From a virus: DNA of 37,182 bases. The translations under genes were made by a program, and so were the position numbers. The notes below the pieces were generated by a model. That model had not been told where the DNA came from. It worked only from the letters and a program-made list of their open reading frames with translations, and ran no database searches. Location: positions 1 to 37,182 of the IMG/VR virus record IMGVR_UViG_3300037882_004080; one strand, 5' to 3'. Positions 1 to 8,531 of the stretch are shown piece after piece. The first letter of the stretch is position 1; every line of letters begins with the position of its first letter.

Positions 1-2523
1 GCTGGCGAAGATGCAGGATTGCCATTTATACAAACACTAAAAGACCTTCGTAAAAATACGGAGCAATACGCTACGGCTAATGCGGATTTAATCGCCAAAC
101 AAAAAGAAAAATTAGCTGCTGAAAGGGAGCTTGCCGAAGCCGAAAATGAACTATCTAAGCTACTTGACCCGCTTATTTCCAAAACAAAACTCTATGCTAC
201 CGAAGCATTAACGGCTGTGTTAGGTGTATTAAACGACATAACAAGCAGTAGCAGCACTTGGGGCGAACGGATAACGGGAGTTTTGACAGTCGTAAATCCG
301 CTAATTGGACTTTCTGTAAAAAATCTATTTGGCGTAGGCAAAGAAGGGAAACAAGGTTTTGACCTTGTTACTGCCGCTGCCCTCGAAACGAATAAAGCAT
401 TACGGGATCAGGTAGGAATTACAGCAATTCTAGGCGATGTAAAGGCTAAAGTTATTCCTGTAGGTATCGCTGCGCCTAAAAAAGATGTAGCGACTGCTGG
501 CGATTCCGAACTCGACAAAAAACGCCGCGAAGATGCAAAAAAAGAATCCGACCGTCGCGCAAAAGAATGGGAATCCGTCAAAGAAAAAGCAGATGCTGCT
601 GCGAAATCTTACGACAAACAAATTATTGCAGCAGAAGCAAATGTTCGCAAGCTACAAGGCGAATTATTAAACGATTCGTTTGATAAACAGATAGCGGGCT
701 TGAATCTTAAAGCAGAATCTGACCTAGCGAACCTATCCAATTTGCGTGAAGTAGCCGATGCCAGGATAAAAACATTGTCAGGCTCAAAAGCAACCATCAA
801 AGCGCAAACCGATGCCATCAATGCCGAGGTCGCCAGCGAAATCACGAAACAAACGGCACTCATCAAACAGCTTGCAGACAAGCAAATTGCCGAAGTAGAA
901 GCCAAACGTGCCGAAGCCAAAGCCAAAGCCGCCGAGTCTATCGCCACAGATGTACGCGCTACGGCGACCACGCTCGTAGAAGGCAAAGCCAGCACGAGTG
1001 ATGCCGCTTTAAGTAACCTACAAGCCGAACAAGCCGCCAAATTGCGCCTTGTCGAAACACAAGCAATTGAGTATCAATTGACGCTGGAGCGTGGCTTTCG
1101 CCAAAATATCATCACGCAAGAGCAATATGATAAGGCTTCGCAGGACATAGAGCTACTCAAAGAAGAAAAGATTTTGTCCATTTTGGAAGAAGGAAGCGTG
1201 GCACAATCTACTGCACTCCGTTCTCGATACGATGCACAGATTCGACTTGCAGAACAGGCAACAGAAAATACCATCTCACAGCTCAAAAAAGAAAAAGCTG
1301 CCCGAGTTGCTGAAATCAATACGCAAGAAACCACAGGCGTATTGAACCCGAATCAAGCTGCCGAAGCGCGATTAGCTGCCGAAAGAAAGATAAACTCCGC
1401 CATTCGTGGCGAAGAAGAAAAGCTCAAGAATCAGCGTATTGCTATTTACCAGGAATATACCAATAATGTAGATAGTATCGCAGACAAGCAGCTCGCACAA
1501 TTCAAAAGCGTAGAAGCCAAAAAAACGGAAGCCCAGCAAGCTGAACTCGACAAACGCAAAGCAAACGAACAGGCGATGCGCGATGCCGCGATTCAGGTTG
1601 CCACGCTCGTAAGCGATACGGCATTTCAGATTGCAGCCCAAAATGCTGAAGCTAAAACCCAAAAAGAACTTAGCGAACTAGATAAATCAAAAACGGCATC
1701 GCTTTCCAAAATCGAAAAGGAAAAGTCCGCAGCTATCGCAGCAGCAGGAAATAACTCCGCAGCTAAACAACGTGCCGAACTCGCTTACGCGACCGCTAAG
1801 GAAAAAATAGATAGAGAAAGCGAAGAAAAGAAAGATGCTATTCAAAAAGCAGCGCATGAAAAAGAGAAAAAACGCTCCATCGCACAGGCAATTATCAATG
1901 GGGCATTAGCGGTTACGCAAATTTTAGCACAATATCCAAAATTTGACTTCGGTGTTGCAACTGCTATCGGCATAGGGCTTGCCGTTGCATCTACCGCCGC
2001 GCAGGTCGCTATTATTTCTAACCAAAAGTTTGAAAAAGGAGGTATCGCGCAGGGAGCTCCTCATGCGGCTGGTGGAATTAAGATGATAGATAGCGGTTCT
2101 GGAAGGATAGTTGGCGAAATGGAAGGCGGCGAACCTTACATGATTTTATCTAAGGAAACCTATCGTAATAATCGTGGTGTGATAAACCGACTACTACATA
2201 GTTCCCTAAATGAGGGGGGCAAGCCAATATTTGAAAAAGGCGGTATTGTAAATATAGCAACTACGCGATACGTGCCAAAATTTGAAATAGGTGGAATTGC
2301 CCGCGCTCCAAGCACTACGCCACAAGTACAGCGTGAATCTCTTATCGTAAAAGTTGAAATCCCAGAAATGAAAGAAATGGCGGCACTCGTAACAGAAATA
2401 CGCGAGCTTGCAGCCGCTATAAGAACACAACCGATTGAGGTCTATGCGCCAGTCGTTATGACAGAAATAGAAACAGGATTGGCAGAACTATCCACGGCTC
2501 GCGCCAATGCAAGAGTCGCGTAA
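1..2523 (+). CDS. Phage tail tape measure protein, C-terminal part (5' end outside window)
   Basis: The reading frame is open from base 1, so this is the last ~840 residues of a longer protein; the TTG at 19 is unlikely to be the true start. Tape measure proteins set tail length and are packed inside the tail tube. Seen here: very long Ala/Lys/Glu-rich coiled coil (about residues 150-620 of the visible part), then a hydrophobic, Ala/Gly-rich stretch near residues 630-680, then Gly-rich repeats of the type FEKGGI (three copies between about 2030 and 2300), typical of tape measure C-termini. It ends 115 bp before a promoter-led gene. If the source molecule is circular, the N-terminus should lie just past the window's other end. 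Family assignment rests on composition and architecture rather than a single motif. Confidence 0.85.
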   Translation, partial: AGEDAGLPFIQTLKDLRKNTEQYATANADLIAKQKEKLAAERELAEAENELSKLLDPLISKTKLYATEALTAVLGVLNDITSSSSTWGERITGVLTVVNPLIGLSVKNLFGVGKEGKQGFDLVTAAALETNKALRDQVGITAILGDVKAKVIPVGIAAPKKDVATAGDSELDKKRREDAKKESDRRAKEWESVKEKADAAAKSYDKQIIAAEANVRKLQGELLNDSFDKQIAGLNLKAESDLANLSNLREVADARIKTLSGSKATIKAQTDAINAEVASEITKQTALIKQLADKQIAEVEAKRAEAKAKAAESIATDVRATATTLVEGKASTSDAALSNLQAEQAAKLRLVETQAIEYQLTLERGFRQNIITQEQYDKASQDIELLKEEKILSILEEGSVAQSTALRSRYDAQIRLAEQATENTISQLKKEKAARVAEINTQETTGVLNPNQAAEARLAAERKINSAIRGEEEKLKNQRIAIYQEYTNNVDSIADKQLAQFKSVEAKKTEAQQAELDKRKANEQAMRDAAIQVATLVSDTAFQIAAQNAEAKTQKELSELDKSKTASLSKIEKEKSAAIAAAGNNSAAKQRAELAYATAKEKIDRESEEKKDAIQKAAHEKEKKRSIAQAIINGALAVTQILAQYPKFDFGVATAIGIGLAVASTAAQVAIISNQKFEKGGIAQGAPHAAGGIKMIDSGSGRIVGEMEGGEPYMILSKETYRNNRGVINRLLHSSLNEGGKPIFEKGGIVNIATTRYVPKFEIGGIARAPSTTPQVQRESLIVKVEIPEMKEMAALVTEIRELAAAIRTQPIEVYAPVVMTEIETGLAELSTARANARVA

Positions 2524-2580
2524 ATGGTACATTTTTTGTAATAAAAAGAGAACGGGAGTAACAAAAAAGATACATTATTA

Positions 2581-2612
2581 TTTGTTAAATATCAACTAAT
2601 TACATATCTTTG
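2581..2612 (+). promoter_or_regulatory. Bacteroidota-type promoter upstream of the 178-aa gene
   Basis: TTTG at 2581-2584 and TATCTTTG at 2605-2612 are separated by exactly 20 bp, matching the -33/-7 pattern TTTG-N19-21-TAnnTTTG of the main Bacteroidota sigma factor. The start codon follows at 2639. This breaks the tail operon into separate transcripts. Confidence 0.85.
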
Positions 2613-2638
2613 TATTTATAATATAAACAGTTACTCCC

Positions 2639-3175
2639 ATGATTGTAAGCATTAGTGTCAAAAAACACGTAAAGGCATATATCCTTCGCGTGTACGGTAC
2701 AGAACTTAGAGCGAAAGGCAACGACGAATTAAGCCAAGAGATAGAATTAGTAATTGCCTCGCTTATGTCAACCTCTACACTTAATACTAAAGCTAACCCA
2801 GAAGCAAGTATTCAAGTGCAACTTACGCCCAATCTTGCTAAGCTATATCGCCAGCATGAGCAATATTTTACAGATTTCGATACTTTCTTTTTACGAAGTT
2901 TTGATCACGCTCTATTCAACTTCGTGATAGGGCAGTATATTATTTTTGGCGAAATAAATAAGTCTATCTTAGCCTTTTATGAGCTATACAAAATAGAAGA
3001 AGACGACCTTCCCGTCGAAACTGCCTACAAGCGATTTCAGCGTTTTTGTGCAGCAAATACTGCTGCAAGATTACTTTGGCAGGACATTAATAAGGCTTAT
3101 GCAAAAAATGAAAATCGCCGACCCAAACGATGGTTTGATAAGAAAAAAACAAGCTCCTTTTTATTACTACAATAA
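2639..3175 (+). CDS. Hypothetical phage protein, 178 aa
   Basis: Not recognised. It begins at ATG 2639, 27 bp after a strong host-type promoter, so it is expressed independently of the tape measure gene. The protein is soluble and mostly helical by composition, with a basic C-terminus (RRPKRWFDKKK near residue 160) that could bind nucleic acid. No signal peptide or membrane segment. It sits between the tape measure gene and the HU-like/amidase pair. The host-type promoter suggests expression also in lysogeny or early infection rather than strictly late, which is an inference. Confidence 0.7.
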   Translation: MIVSISVKKHVKAYILRVYGTELRAKGNDELSQEIELVIASLMSTSTLNTKANPEASIQVQLTPNLAKLYRQHEQYFTDFDTFFLRSFDHALFNFVIGQYIIFGEINKSILAFYELYKIEEDDLPVETAYKRFQRFCAANTAARLLWQDINKAYAKNENRRPKRWFDKKKTSSFLLLQ

Positions 3176-3177
3176 GA

Positions 3178-3214
3178 TTGTCCTTGTCCATACCCTGCAA
3201 TGCCCTCATCTTTG
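3178..3214 (+). promoter_or_regulatory. Phage-specific promoter-like module, copy 1
   Basis: TTGTCCTTGTCCA at 3178-3190 is followed by CTTTG at 3210-3214; from the G of the second TTG to the first T of TTTG is 25 bp, the same in all five copies. The -7 half lacks the usual TA (CATCTTTG). The module drives the HU-like and amidase genes. Reading frames that start inside it (TTG = false Met, Ser-Leu-Ser-Ile-Pro) are artefacts of the conserved DNA. Confidence 0.75.
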
Positions 3215-3243
3215 TTGCATTATTTCACTCTAAATTCTTCAAA

Positions 3244-3510
3244 ATGAACGGTTCAGAATTTTATGACAAAATTGCAGAAACAACAGGGATGGACGCTAAA
3301 GACGTTAAGACTGTTTCGGAAGCAATTTTTGACGAACTTCGTAAACAAGCGAACAATGACGAACGAGTAACGATTAGCAACGTAGGTGCTTTCTATGGTG
3401 TTAATGTTGCCGAACGCGTAGGTCGCAATCCTGAAACTGGCGATAAAGTAGTTACGCCCGCGCATCGTGCGTTACGTGTTACCTTCGTCAAAAAATACCG
3501 AAAGCTGTAA
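3244..3510 (+). CDS. HU/IHF-like DNA-binding protein
   Basis: 88 aa, about the usual HU length. N-terminal helices with FYDKIAETTGMDAKDVKTVSEAIFDEL-type spacing are followed by the beta-arm signature: V-T-I-S-N-V-G-A-F near residues 42-50, then GRNPETGDKV (about residues 60-69), matching the HU motif GRNPxTG. HU family proteins bend DNA in replication, packaging or site-specific recombination. I chose ATG 3244 because the upstream in-frame TTG lies inside the promoter module. The amidase gene begins 3 bp after its stop, so the two are co-transcribed. A phage-borne HU could serve at the candidate attP or origin, but this is inference. Confidence 0.88.
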   Translation: MNGSEFYDKIAETTGMDAKDVKTVSEAIFDELRKQANNDERVTISNVGAFYGVNVAERVGRNPETGDKVVTPAHRALRVTFVKKYRKL

Positions 3511-3512
3511 GT

Positions 3513-4091
3513 ATGAGCGCGAAAAACATTCATATCATGCTCGATGCTGGGCACGGTTGGAACACTGAAGGTAAAAGAAGCAATGATGGTACACTCCGCG
3601 AGAATGAATTCAACGAAAGCGTTTTGGCAAAACTCGCTCTCCTCCTTCAACTCAACGGGATTTCTTACACTATTCTTGCACCAGAGTTTCAAGATATTGA
3701 CCTCGCTATTCGTTGCAAGCGCGAGTATGCAGCGCATTATGCCGCGATGAAATTAGGAAAGGAAACTTTCCTAATTTCTATTCACGCGAACTGGAGTGCT
3801 GACCGCCGCGCAAACGGTATCGAAACGTTTTGCGTCAGCGACTACGGCGAAGAATTTGGTAGAAAAATTCAAGAATCTATCGTGCGGGCGACAGGACTTC
3901 GCAATCGCGGGGTTACACGCTGCGGCACGAATGGCTATCCAAACTTCTACATCTTGAAAAATAGCGGCTCGACTGCTATCTTATTAGAATGTGGATTTAT
4001 GAGTAACCCAGAGGAACTAGCACTGCTAAAATCAGATGAATATCGGAATAATGTAGCTCTGGCAATCGCTGACGTTCTTGGAAAAATGTAA
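3513..4091 (+). CDS. N-acetylmuramoyl-L-alanine amidase (Amidase_3 type), endolysin
   Basis: 192 aa. Cleaves the bond between N-acetylmuramic acid and L-alanine in peptidoglycan for lysis. Zinc ligands visible: H14 in DAGHG, E30 in the REN-E-F-N stretch, and H91 in SIHAN. The catalytic Glu is E159 in LLECGFMSNPEE, the standard C-terminal Amidase_3 signature. It consists of the catalytic domain alone, with no signal peptide or cell-wall-binding domain, so export would need a holin or another route. The secreted/membrane protein at 7944 is a candidate partner. It follows the HU-like gene by 3 bp and is closed by a terminator at 4094-4129. Confidence 0.93.
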   Translation: MSAKNIHIMLDAGHGWNTEGKRSNDGTLRENEFNESVLAKLALLLQLNGISYTILAPEFQDIDLAIRCKREYAAHYAAMKLGKETFLISIHANWSADRRANGIETFCVSDYGEEFGRKIQESIVRATGLRNRGVTRCGTNGYPNFYILKNSGSTAILLECGFMSNPEELALLKSDEYRNNVALAIADVLGKM

Positions 4092-4093
4092 TG

Positions 4094-4129
4094 AAACGTG
4101 CTAGACATTAGTGTTTAGCGCGTTTTTTT
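4094..4129 (+). terminator. Rho-independent terminator after amidase
   Basis: A 12-bp stem with two G-U pairs (4096-4107 with 4112-4123) and a 4-nt TTAG loop is followed by seven Ts. Confidence 0.8.
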
Positions 4130-4144
4130 AAATCAATAAAAAAA

Positions 4145-4615
4145 ATGACACATCCTAATCAATTTCGTACTTATTTTAGTGATTTAGTGAGCAATTCGGC
4201 AACTAATCCGAATATTCCTATCAAAATAGAATCATTTTACTATGCCGATGCACGTAGGATTATCGAAGCGAACCGTTCCGAAATAGCCTATCCTACGCTT
4301 TGGTTAGAAGTGCCGAGCATTTCCGAAAAGCATTTTAGCACGAGTGATAAACGTCTGCGCTGGGATATTACGTTTGCTATCTTAAAGTCAAGCGCGATTG
4401 ATGATTATGCCTTGCAAAATGAGATTTGGGATACGACCTTTGATATTGCTAAGGGTGTAATCACACAAATAGAAACAGACAAATCAATATGGAAAATGGA
4501 AGAAAACAGCCTTGTTTTTGTGCCAATTTCAAATGCGCTAACAGACAACGATTACGGCTGGCGCGTGATGCTCCGTGCTGTTTCTAAACAATATTTTAAT
4601 ACTTGTCCAATCTAA
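4145..4615 (+). CDS. Hypothetical phage protein, 156 aa (tail region)
   Basis: Not recognised by motif. Mixed alpha/beta composition with no membrane segment or signal peptide. Position directly upstream of two large tail proteins, and a size near that of tail terminator or tail completion proteins, make a structural role plausible but unproven. The gene starts at ATG 4145 after an A-rich leader (AAAAAAA just before ATG), normal for Bacteroidota. Its stop lies 5 bp before the ATG of the next gene. Confidence 0.7.
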   Translation: MTHPNQFRTYFSDLVSNSATNPNIPIKIESFYYADARRIIEANRSEIAYPTLWLEVPSISEKHFSTSDKRLRWDITFAILKSSAIDDYALQNEIWDTTFDIAKGVITQIETDKSIWKMEENSLVFVPISNALTDNDYGWRVMLRAVSKQYFNTCPI

Positions 4616-4620
4616 AGACT

Positions 4621-6246
4621 ATGATACAAATAATAGACCCGTTCAAAAATAATGGATTTTGGGCTAAAAACCCTATCTTAATTGGCGTTCAAACAGATGC
4701 TTATCTAGCTAATTATAACCAAATGTATGCTTCATTTACGATAGATTTTTCTAGCGGCATACAGTCTTGGTCTATCTTAGAGTTCGCGTGGGGGGCAAAA
4801 AAGGTTACTTTTTATGCGCGTTGGACTTGGCAGAATACGGGCTTTGAAATCCCTTCTTTCGGCACACCAACACAAGCAATAATGGATAATCTTGCGTCTA
4901 TAATTGGCGGCATGACAGATGTGAAAGACGATTGGTTAGTATTAGCGGTCAATTCTACACAATTATCATTTAGCGCAAAAAAAATAGGTTCAGCTTACAG
5001 CCTTGTGTCTTTTACTGTTACGAATAATGGACCTAATCAAGTGACAACGGCGGCAAATTTTCTTGGTGTGGATATAGCTTACAATAAGAATTTTAGCATA
5101 AGATGTAGAATTAACCTTGCGACATCTAACCAAAAAAGGACAAATAGCAGTATAGAATATAAGCAAGTTGCCACGTTGGTCGGTATTCCACAGGAAGACG
5201 CTGCCTTCCCATTTCCTAACCACAGCTGTTATTTTGATGTTGCAGAAATAATTAGCGCGCTTCTTAGCGCGCCAACTCCTTATCACGGATTCAGCGGCGA
5301 ATATGTGATTGCAAATACGCAAATGCGCGAATTTCGCTTAGATTTTTGCGAACAATTCGGAGAGCCAAAAATTAATTATGCTACGGTAAGCTATATAAAT
5401 GCTGCTATTTTGGGCGGTTTAGCCGAAAAAGAATTGGTACAAGCTATCCCAAACCGCTATCATTTTCATAATAACCATAGCACTTCAAATCGCTTCATGA
5501 CTTGGCAGCCGCGCGAGAAATTAGTATCAAAAACTTCAAAAGAGGTATTGCATTTTTATTTGTTCCAAGCCTCTAGTGTACGGAAAAAAACTAAAATCTT
5601 TTATGAAAATGGTACTAGCTTAGTTATAAACAGTGGAGGAATGGGTGTTGATACGACTAAGCATAACATTATTGCGGTCGCTGCGGGGTATGCGGAGGAG
5701 GGAATTGGATTTTGGCAACCCGCCTACAACGTAACGCATTGGGAGGTTTATTTGGAAGATATGGCTACATTCCAACCTTTGTCCGAAACCTTCAAATTTG
5801 TATTAGATAAAAATTGCGGATATGAGCGTAATTTCCTATTCCTAAATGCGCTAGGCGGTTGGGACACAATTCGCACATTAGGAGATAGCCAAACGAGCTT
5901 TAGTATTAGCTCGGTAGAAAACGATAAACCACTCGTCTATGTTCCAGCGACAGGTGTGATTACTTATCAAAACTCAAAAGCAGTTGTATCAAAGGAACTC
6001 AAAAAGAAAATAAAAGTTACTTCGGGCTTATTGAATAAGACGACGATGAAATACTTGCACGATTTTTTAGCTTCGGAATGTGTTTTTGAAGACATCAATG
6101 GCGGTTATCAGCCTATTAGAATTACATCGTCAAATATTTCTACGGTTCAAGAAAGCGATGATTTAAACACATTCGCCTTTGATTATGAATATTTGACAGA
6201 CGAAAACATTTTTTCCGAGGATTCAATACCAGGTTACTTATACTAG
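4621..6246 (+). CDS. Putative tail protein, 541 aa
   Basis: Large, beta-rich protein with many aromatic residues and no signal peptide. Placed after the tape measure/lysis genes and directly before a second large tail protein, which suits a distal tail or baseplate component. An upstream in-frame TTG at 4603 overlaps the previous gene; ATG 4621, 5 bp after that gene's stop, is the better start. The C-terminal part (about residues 460-541) holds KKKIKVTSGLLN and a charged tail, resembling domains that contact partner proteins, but no family could be named. The next gene's ATG follows its stop directly. Confidence 0.7.
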   Translation: MIQIIDPFKNNGFWAKNPILIGVQTDAYLANYNQMYASFTIDFSSGIQSWSILEFAWGAKKVTFYARWTWQNTGFEIPSFGTPTQAIMDNLASIIGGMTDVKDDWLVLAVNSTQLSFSAKKIGSAYSLVSFTVTNNGPNQVTTAANFLGVDIAYNKNFSIRCRINLATSNQKRTNSSIEYKQVATLVGIPQEDAAFPFPNHSCYFDVAEIISALLSAPTPYHGFSGEYVIANTQMREFRLDFCEQFGEPKINYATVSYINAAILGGLAEKELVQAIPNRYHFHNNHSTSNRFMTWQPREKLVSKTSKEVLHFYLFQASSVRKKTKIFYENGTSLVINSGGMGVDTTKHNIIAVAAGYAEEGIGFWQPAYNVTHWEVYLEDMATFQPLSETFKFVLDKNCGYERNFLFLNALGGWDTIRTLGDSQTSFSISSVENDKPLVYVPATGVITYQNSKAVVSKELKKKIKVTSGLLNKTTMKYLHDFLASECVFEDINGGYQPIRITSSNISTVQESDDLNTFAFDYEYLTDENIFSEDSIPGYLY

Positions 6247-7869
6247 ATGAATACATTAAAAATTAACAATCAGGTAGTAAATCTACCTGCGGGCTTTCAA
6301 ATTCCGATTGAACTCAACAATCCAATCTTTGATAAAGATATTATACAAGGCGAATATAGCTTACCAGTCACGCTTAATATTGACAATACAACGATTTTAG
6401 CAATTGGGATAGAGTATTTACCTGATAGTGAAGCTATGCGTGTGAACTTTGATGCTAAACTAACTATATCAGGCTCTGAGCGACCATGTAAATTTAAAAT
6501 TTCTAAGTATTCTAAAACACCGAACGGCATGAAGCTACAAGGTCAATTTTTGTTTAATAGTTCTTCATTTGCTAATAATATTAATACAATAAAGCTACAA
6601 GAATTACTATTAGAAACCTTAAATATCCCTTATCCCTCAATTATTAATTCAACATTAATTACTGCATCACATCGTTTTGAGTTTATTAAAGCTGCAAAAA
6701 GTAATTCGGATTTTTATAATTATGTAGTCGCTCCGCTACGTAATGATACCTTTTTTGATGGAGTAAATATACAGGAGTATTGGCAAAATAAATGGGACCC
6801 ATCTTATCCAAATATTTCAGGACTAACGGGAAATTATGATTTTACAATACCAGACCCTGATGCTAGAGATGCTTTTTGGACACCATTTGTCTATATTAGA
6901 CACATTTTAAAAAAGATAGCAACTCATTTTATGCTTACCCCTGATTTAAATGAGTTTGATGTAGATGTCGAATTAAAACAACTTGTACTATATAATAATG
7001 GCGATGAGTTTAAAGAAATAGTTAAGCCTTTCGGGACATTCTATGCACCGCCTGAAATAATTAACCTGAGTAATCATGTTCCAGCAGTTACAGTTTCAGA
7101 TTTCTTATTAAATCTAAAAAAGATGTTTAACTTATTTATTTATTTTGATGAAAAAAAGAATAAATTTATAGTAAAGACACTACAACAAATTATTAATCTA
7201 AAAGATGAAATAAATTGGACGTTAAAAGTATCTACTTATTATGATATAGAGAAAGTTTTAGATGATAAAAAATTACAATTAATAAGAGCAAATGATACTG
7301 CTGACGAGTTTTTTGCTACTGAAAAAGAAACAAAACACCCTGAAAAAGATAGCGAGAATGTAGAGAAAATTAACTTTGCTATTAGTAAATTAAGAGAAGT
7401 TATTAGAGTAAATGGTGGAGATAACTATGCTGTAAAAACACCGATTGTTAGGCAACAAGGAGAAATAGGCTCTTTTGATAAAAGGGCATATAGTATGAAA
7501 CTAATGTTTTATCGTGGGATGGTACAGACATTAGGGGTACAGGGTAATACTACGCCATCGGGAGAATATCCTTACTTAAATGGAGATAGCTTTGACCAGT
7601 ATGGAAACGATATATATAATCGATCATTAGATTTAGATGGAGACAAAGGTCTTTACAAACAATTTCATGAAAACTGGTGGAGCTTCTACTCCAAGCATCG
7701 AATCCTTACCCTAACCGTAACACTAACAGCAGCAGAAATTTTTGACTTAGATTGGACTAAAAAAGTGAGAATACACAATAGCCTTTTTTATATCAAATCC
7801 ATCAAAGGAAATATTGGCAAAGCAATTGAAAATAATATGACGGTAGAGCTGGTCAAGTTTGAGAATTAG
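6247..7869 (+). CDS. Putative tail/baseplate protein, 540 aa
   Basis: Starts immediately after the preceding stop codon. The N-terminus (LPAGFQIPIELNNPIFD) followed by a polar beta-rich domain, then a middle part with DFLLNLKKMFNLFIYFDEKK near residue 285-305, suggests a tail hub or tail-tip protein. The middle segment resembles the conserved core of baseplate hub proteins only loosely. Codon use is markedly AT-rich (many TTA, ATA, AAT codons) compared with the neighbouring tape measure and tail genes, a hint of a different origin. Its stop lies 2 bp before promoter module copy 2. Confidence 0.65.
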   Translation: MNTLKINNQVVNLPAGFQIPIELNNPIFDKDIIQGEYSLPVTLNIDNTTILAIGIEYLPDSEAMRVNFDAKLTISGSERPCKFKISKYSKTPNGMKLQGQFLFNSSSFANNINTIKLQELLLETLNIPYPSIINSTLITASHRFEFIKAAKSNSDFYNYVVAPLRNDTFFDGVNIQEYWQNKWDPSYPNISGLTGNYDFTIPDPDARDAFWTPFVYIRHILKKIATHFMLTPDLNEFDVDVELKQLVLYNNGDEFKEIVKPFGTFYAPPEIINLSNHVPAVTVSDFLLNLKKMFNLFIYFDEKKNKFIVKTLQQIINLKDEINWTLKVSTYYDIEKVLDDKKLQLIRANDTADEFFATEKETKHPEKDSENVEKINFAISKLREVIRVNGGDNYAVKTPIVRQQGEIGSFDKRAYSMKLMFYRGMVQTLGVQGNTTPSGEYPYLNGDSFDQYGNDIYNRSLDLDGDKGLYKQFHENWWSFYSKHRILTLTVTLTAAEIFDLDWTKKVRIHNSLFYIKSIKGNIGKAIENNMTVELVKFEN

Positions 7870-7871
7870 GC

Positions 7872-7908
7872 TTGTCCTTGTCCATCCCCTCGAATCCCTT
7901 CATCTTTG
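7872..7908 (+). promoter_or_regulatory. Phage-specific promoter-like module, copy 2
   Basis: TTGTCCTTGTCCA at 7872-7884, CTTTG at 7904-7908, followed by CA. Same 25-bp spacing as the other copies. It lies directly after the stop of the tail gene and 35 bp before the start codon at 7944. Confidence 0.75.
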
Positions 7909-7943
7909 CACTGATATATTTTTTAACAAAAAAAAACTGCAAA

Positions 7944-8462
7944 ATGAAGTTCATTTTCCGACTCCTTATCGCTTGTGCGATTTTTGCGTTTGCTCCGAGT
8001 CCTAGTGTCGAAGCGCAAACCCCACGCGGCGGTCCATCTTTGGAAGCTGCGATAGCAGAGCGACAAGCTCCAGTTGCCTTTACGAACCCTGCAAATACCT
8101 TGCAAGAGGTAGATGTTGTCGAAAAAGCAAGCGACATTATTCCTGCGTTAGATACGTTGCAACCGTCAGAAATCCTAAATTATGTGGATTGGTTAGAAAT
8201 TGCGTTGATTAACCTACTTGTATATTTGTCTGCATTTATACCTGGTCTTAATCAAATAAAAACTAAGTCGCGTGCGATTTCAATTGGTCTATTAGTTGCT
8301 TACGGATTCTTTCAATTCAAAGGCGGATTTTTCAAAGCCGTACTAAGTTATTTTGGGTCGCGGAAATTTTACGATTGGATTCTTGTGAATCTTATCCCGA
8401 CTGATAAGATTCCCTTTTGGTTAAGGGCTTTATTTTCACAACCTACTGCACCAGCAGAGTAA
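7944..8462 (+). CDS. Secreted/membrane protein, possible holin-like or lysis-associated
   Basis: 172 aa. Residues 1-24 form a signal peptide (KFIFRLL, then a hydrophobic core to F16, ending SVEAQ, with likely cleavage after A24). A polar linker follows, then hydrophobic segments at about 84-101, 111-124 and 127-138, and a short C-terminal amphipathic region (FWLRALF). A multi-segment membrane protein in the tail/lysis region suits a holin, but a cleavable signal peptide is not usual for holins, so an inner-membrane or periplasm-facing role is possible. ATG 7944 is chosen over an upstream in-frame TTG that falls in the promoter module. A terminator follows at 8476. Confidence 0.6.
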   Translation: MKFIFRLLIACAIFAFAPSPSVEAQTPRGGPSLEAAIAERQAPVAFTNPANTLQEVDVVEKASDIIPALDTLQPSEILNYVDWLEIALINLLVYLSAFIPGLNQIKTKSRAISIGLLVAYGFFQFKGGFFKAVLSYFGSRKFYDWILVNLIPTDKIPFWLRALFSQPTAPAE

Positions 8463-8475
8463 CCCCAAAGAAAAA

Positions 8476-8508
8476 GCCTGTAGCACGAGTTGCTACGGGC
8501 TTTATTTA
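8476..8508 (+). terminator. Rho-independent terminator
   Basis: Stem AGCCTGTAGCA (8476-8486) with TGCTACGGGCT (8492-8502), one T-G pair, loop CGAGT, then a modest T-rich tail. It separates the membrane protein from the tail fibre gene, which has no obvious promoter of its own, so read-through is likely. Confidence 0.7.
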
Positions 8509-8531
8509 ATTCATTTAAAATCCTTATCATA

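Noticed and set aside
609-1040. 143-aa minus-strand frame inside the tape measure gene
   Set aside because: Antisense shadow of an Ala-rich coiled coil (Ala/Ser/Leu-rich complement), common in such genes.
3178-3243. N-terminal extension of the HU-like protein (Met-Ser-Leu-Ser-Ile-Pro...)
   Set aside because: The extension is the promoter module read as protein; the same false N-terminus appears at 7872 before an unrelated gene.
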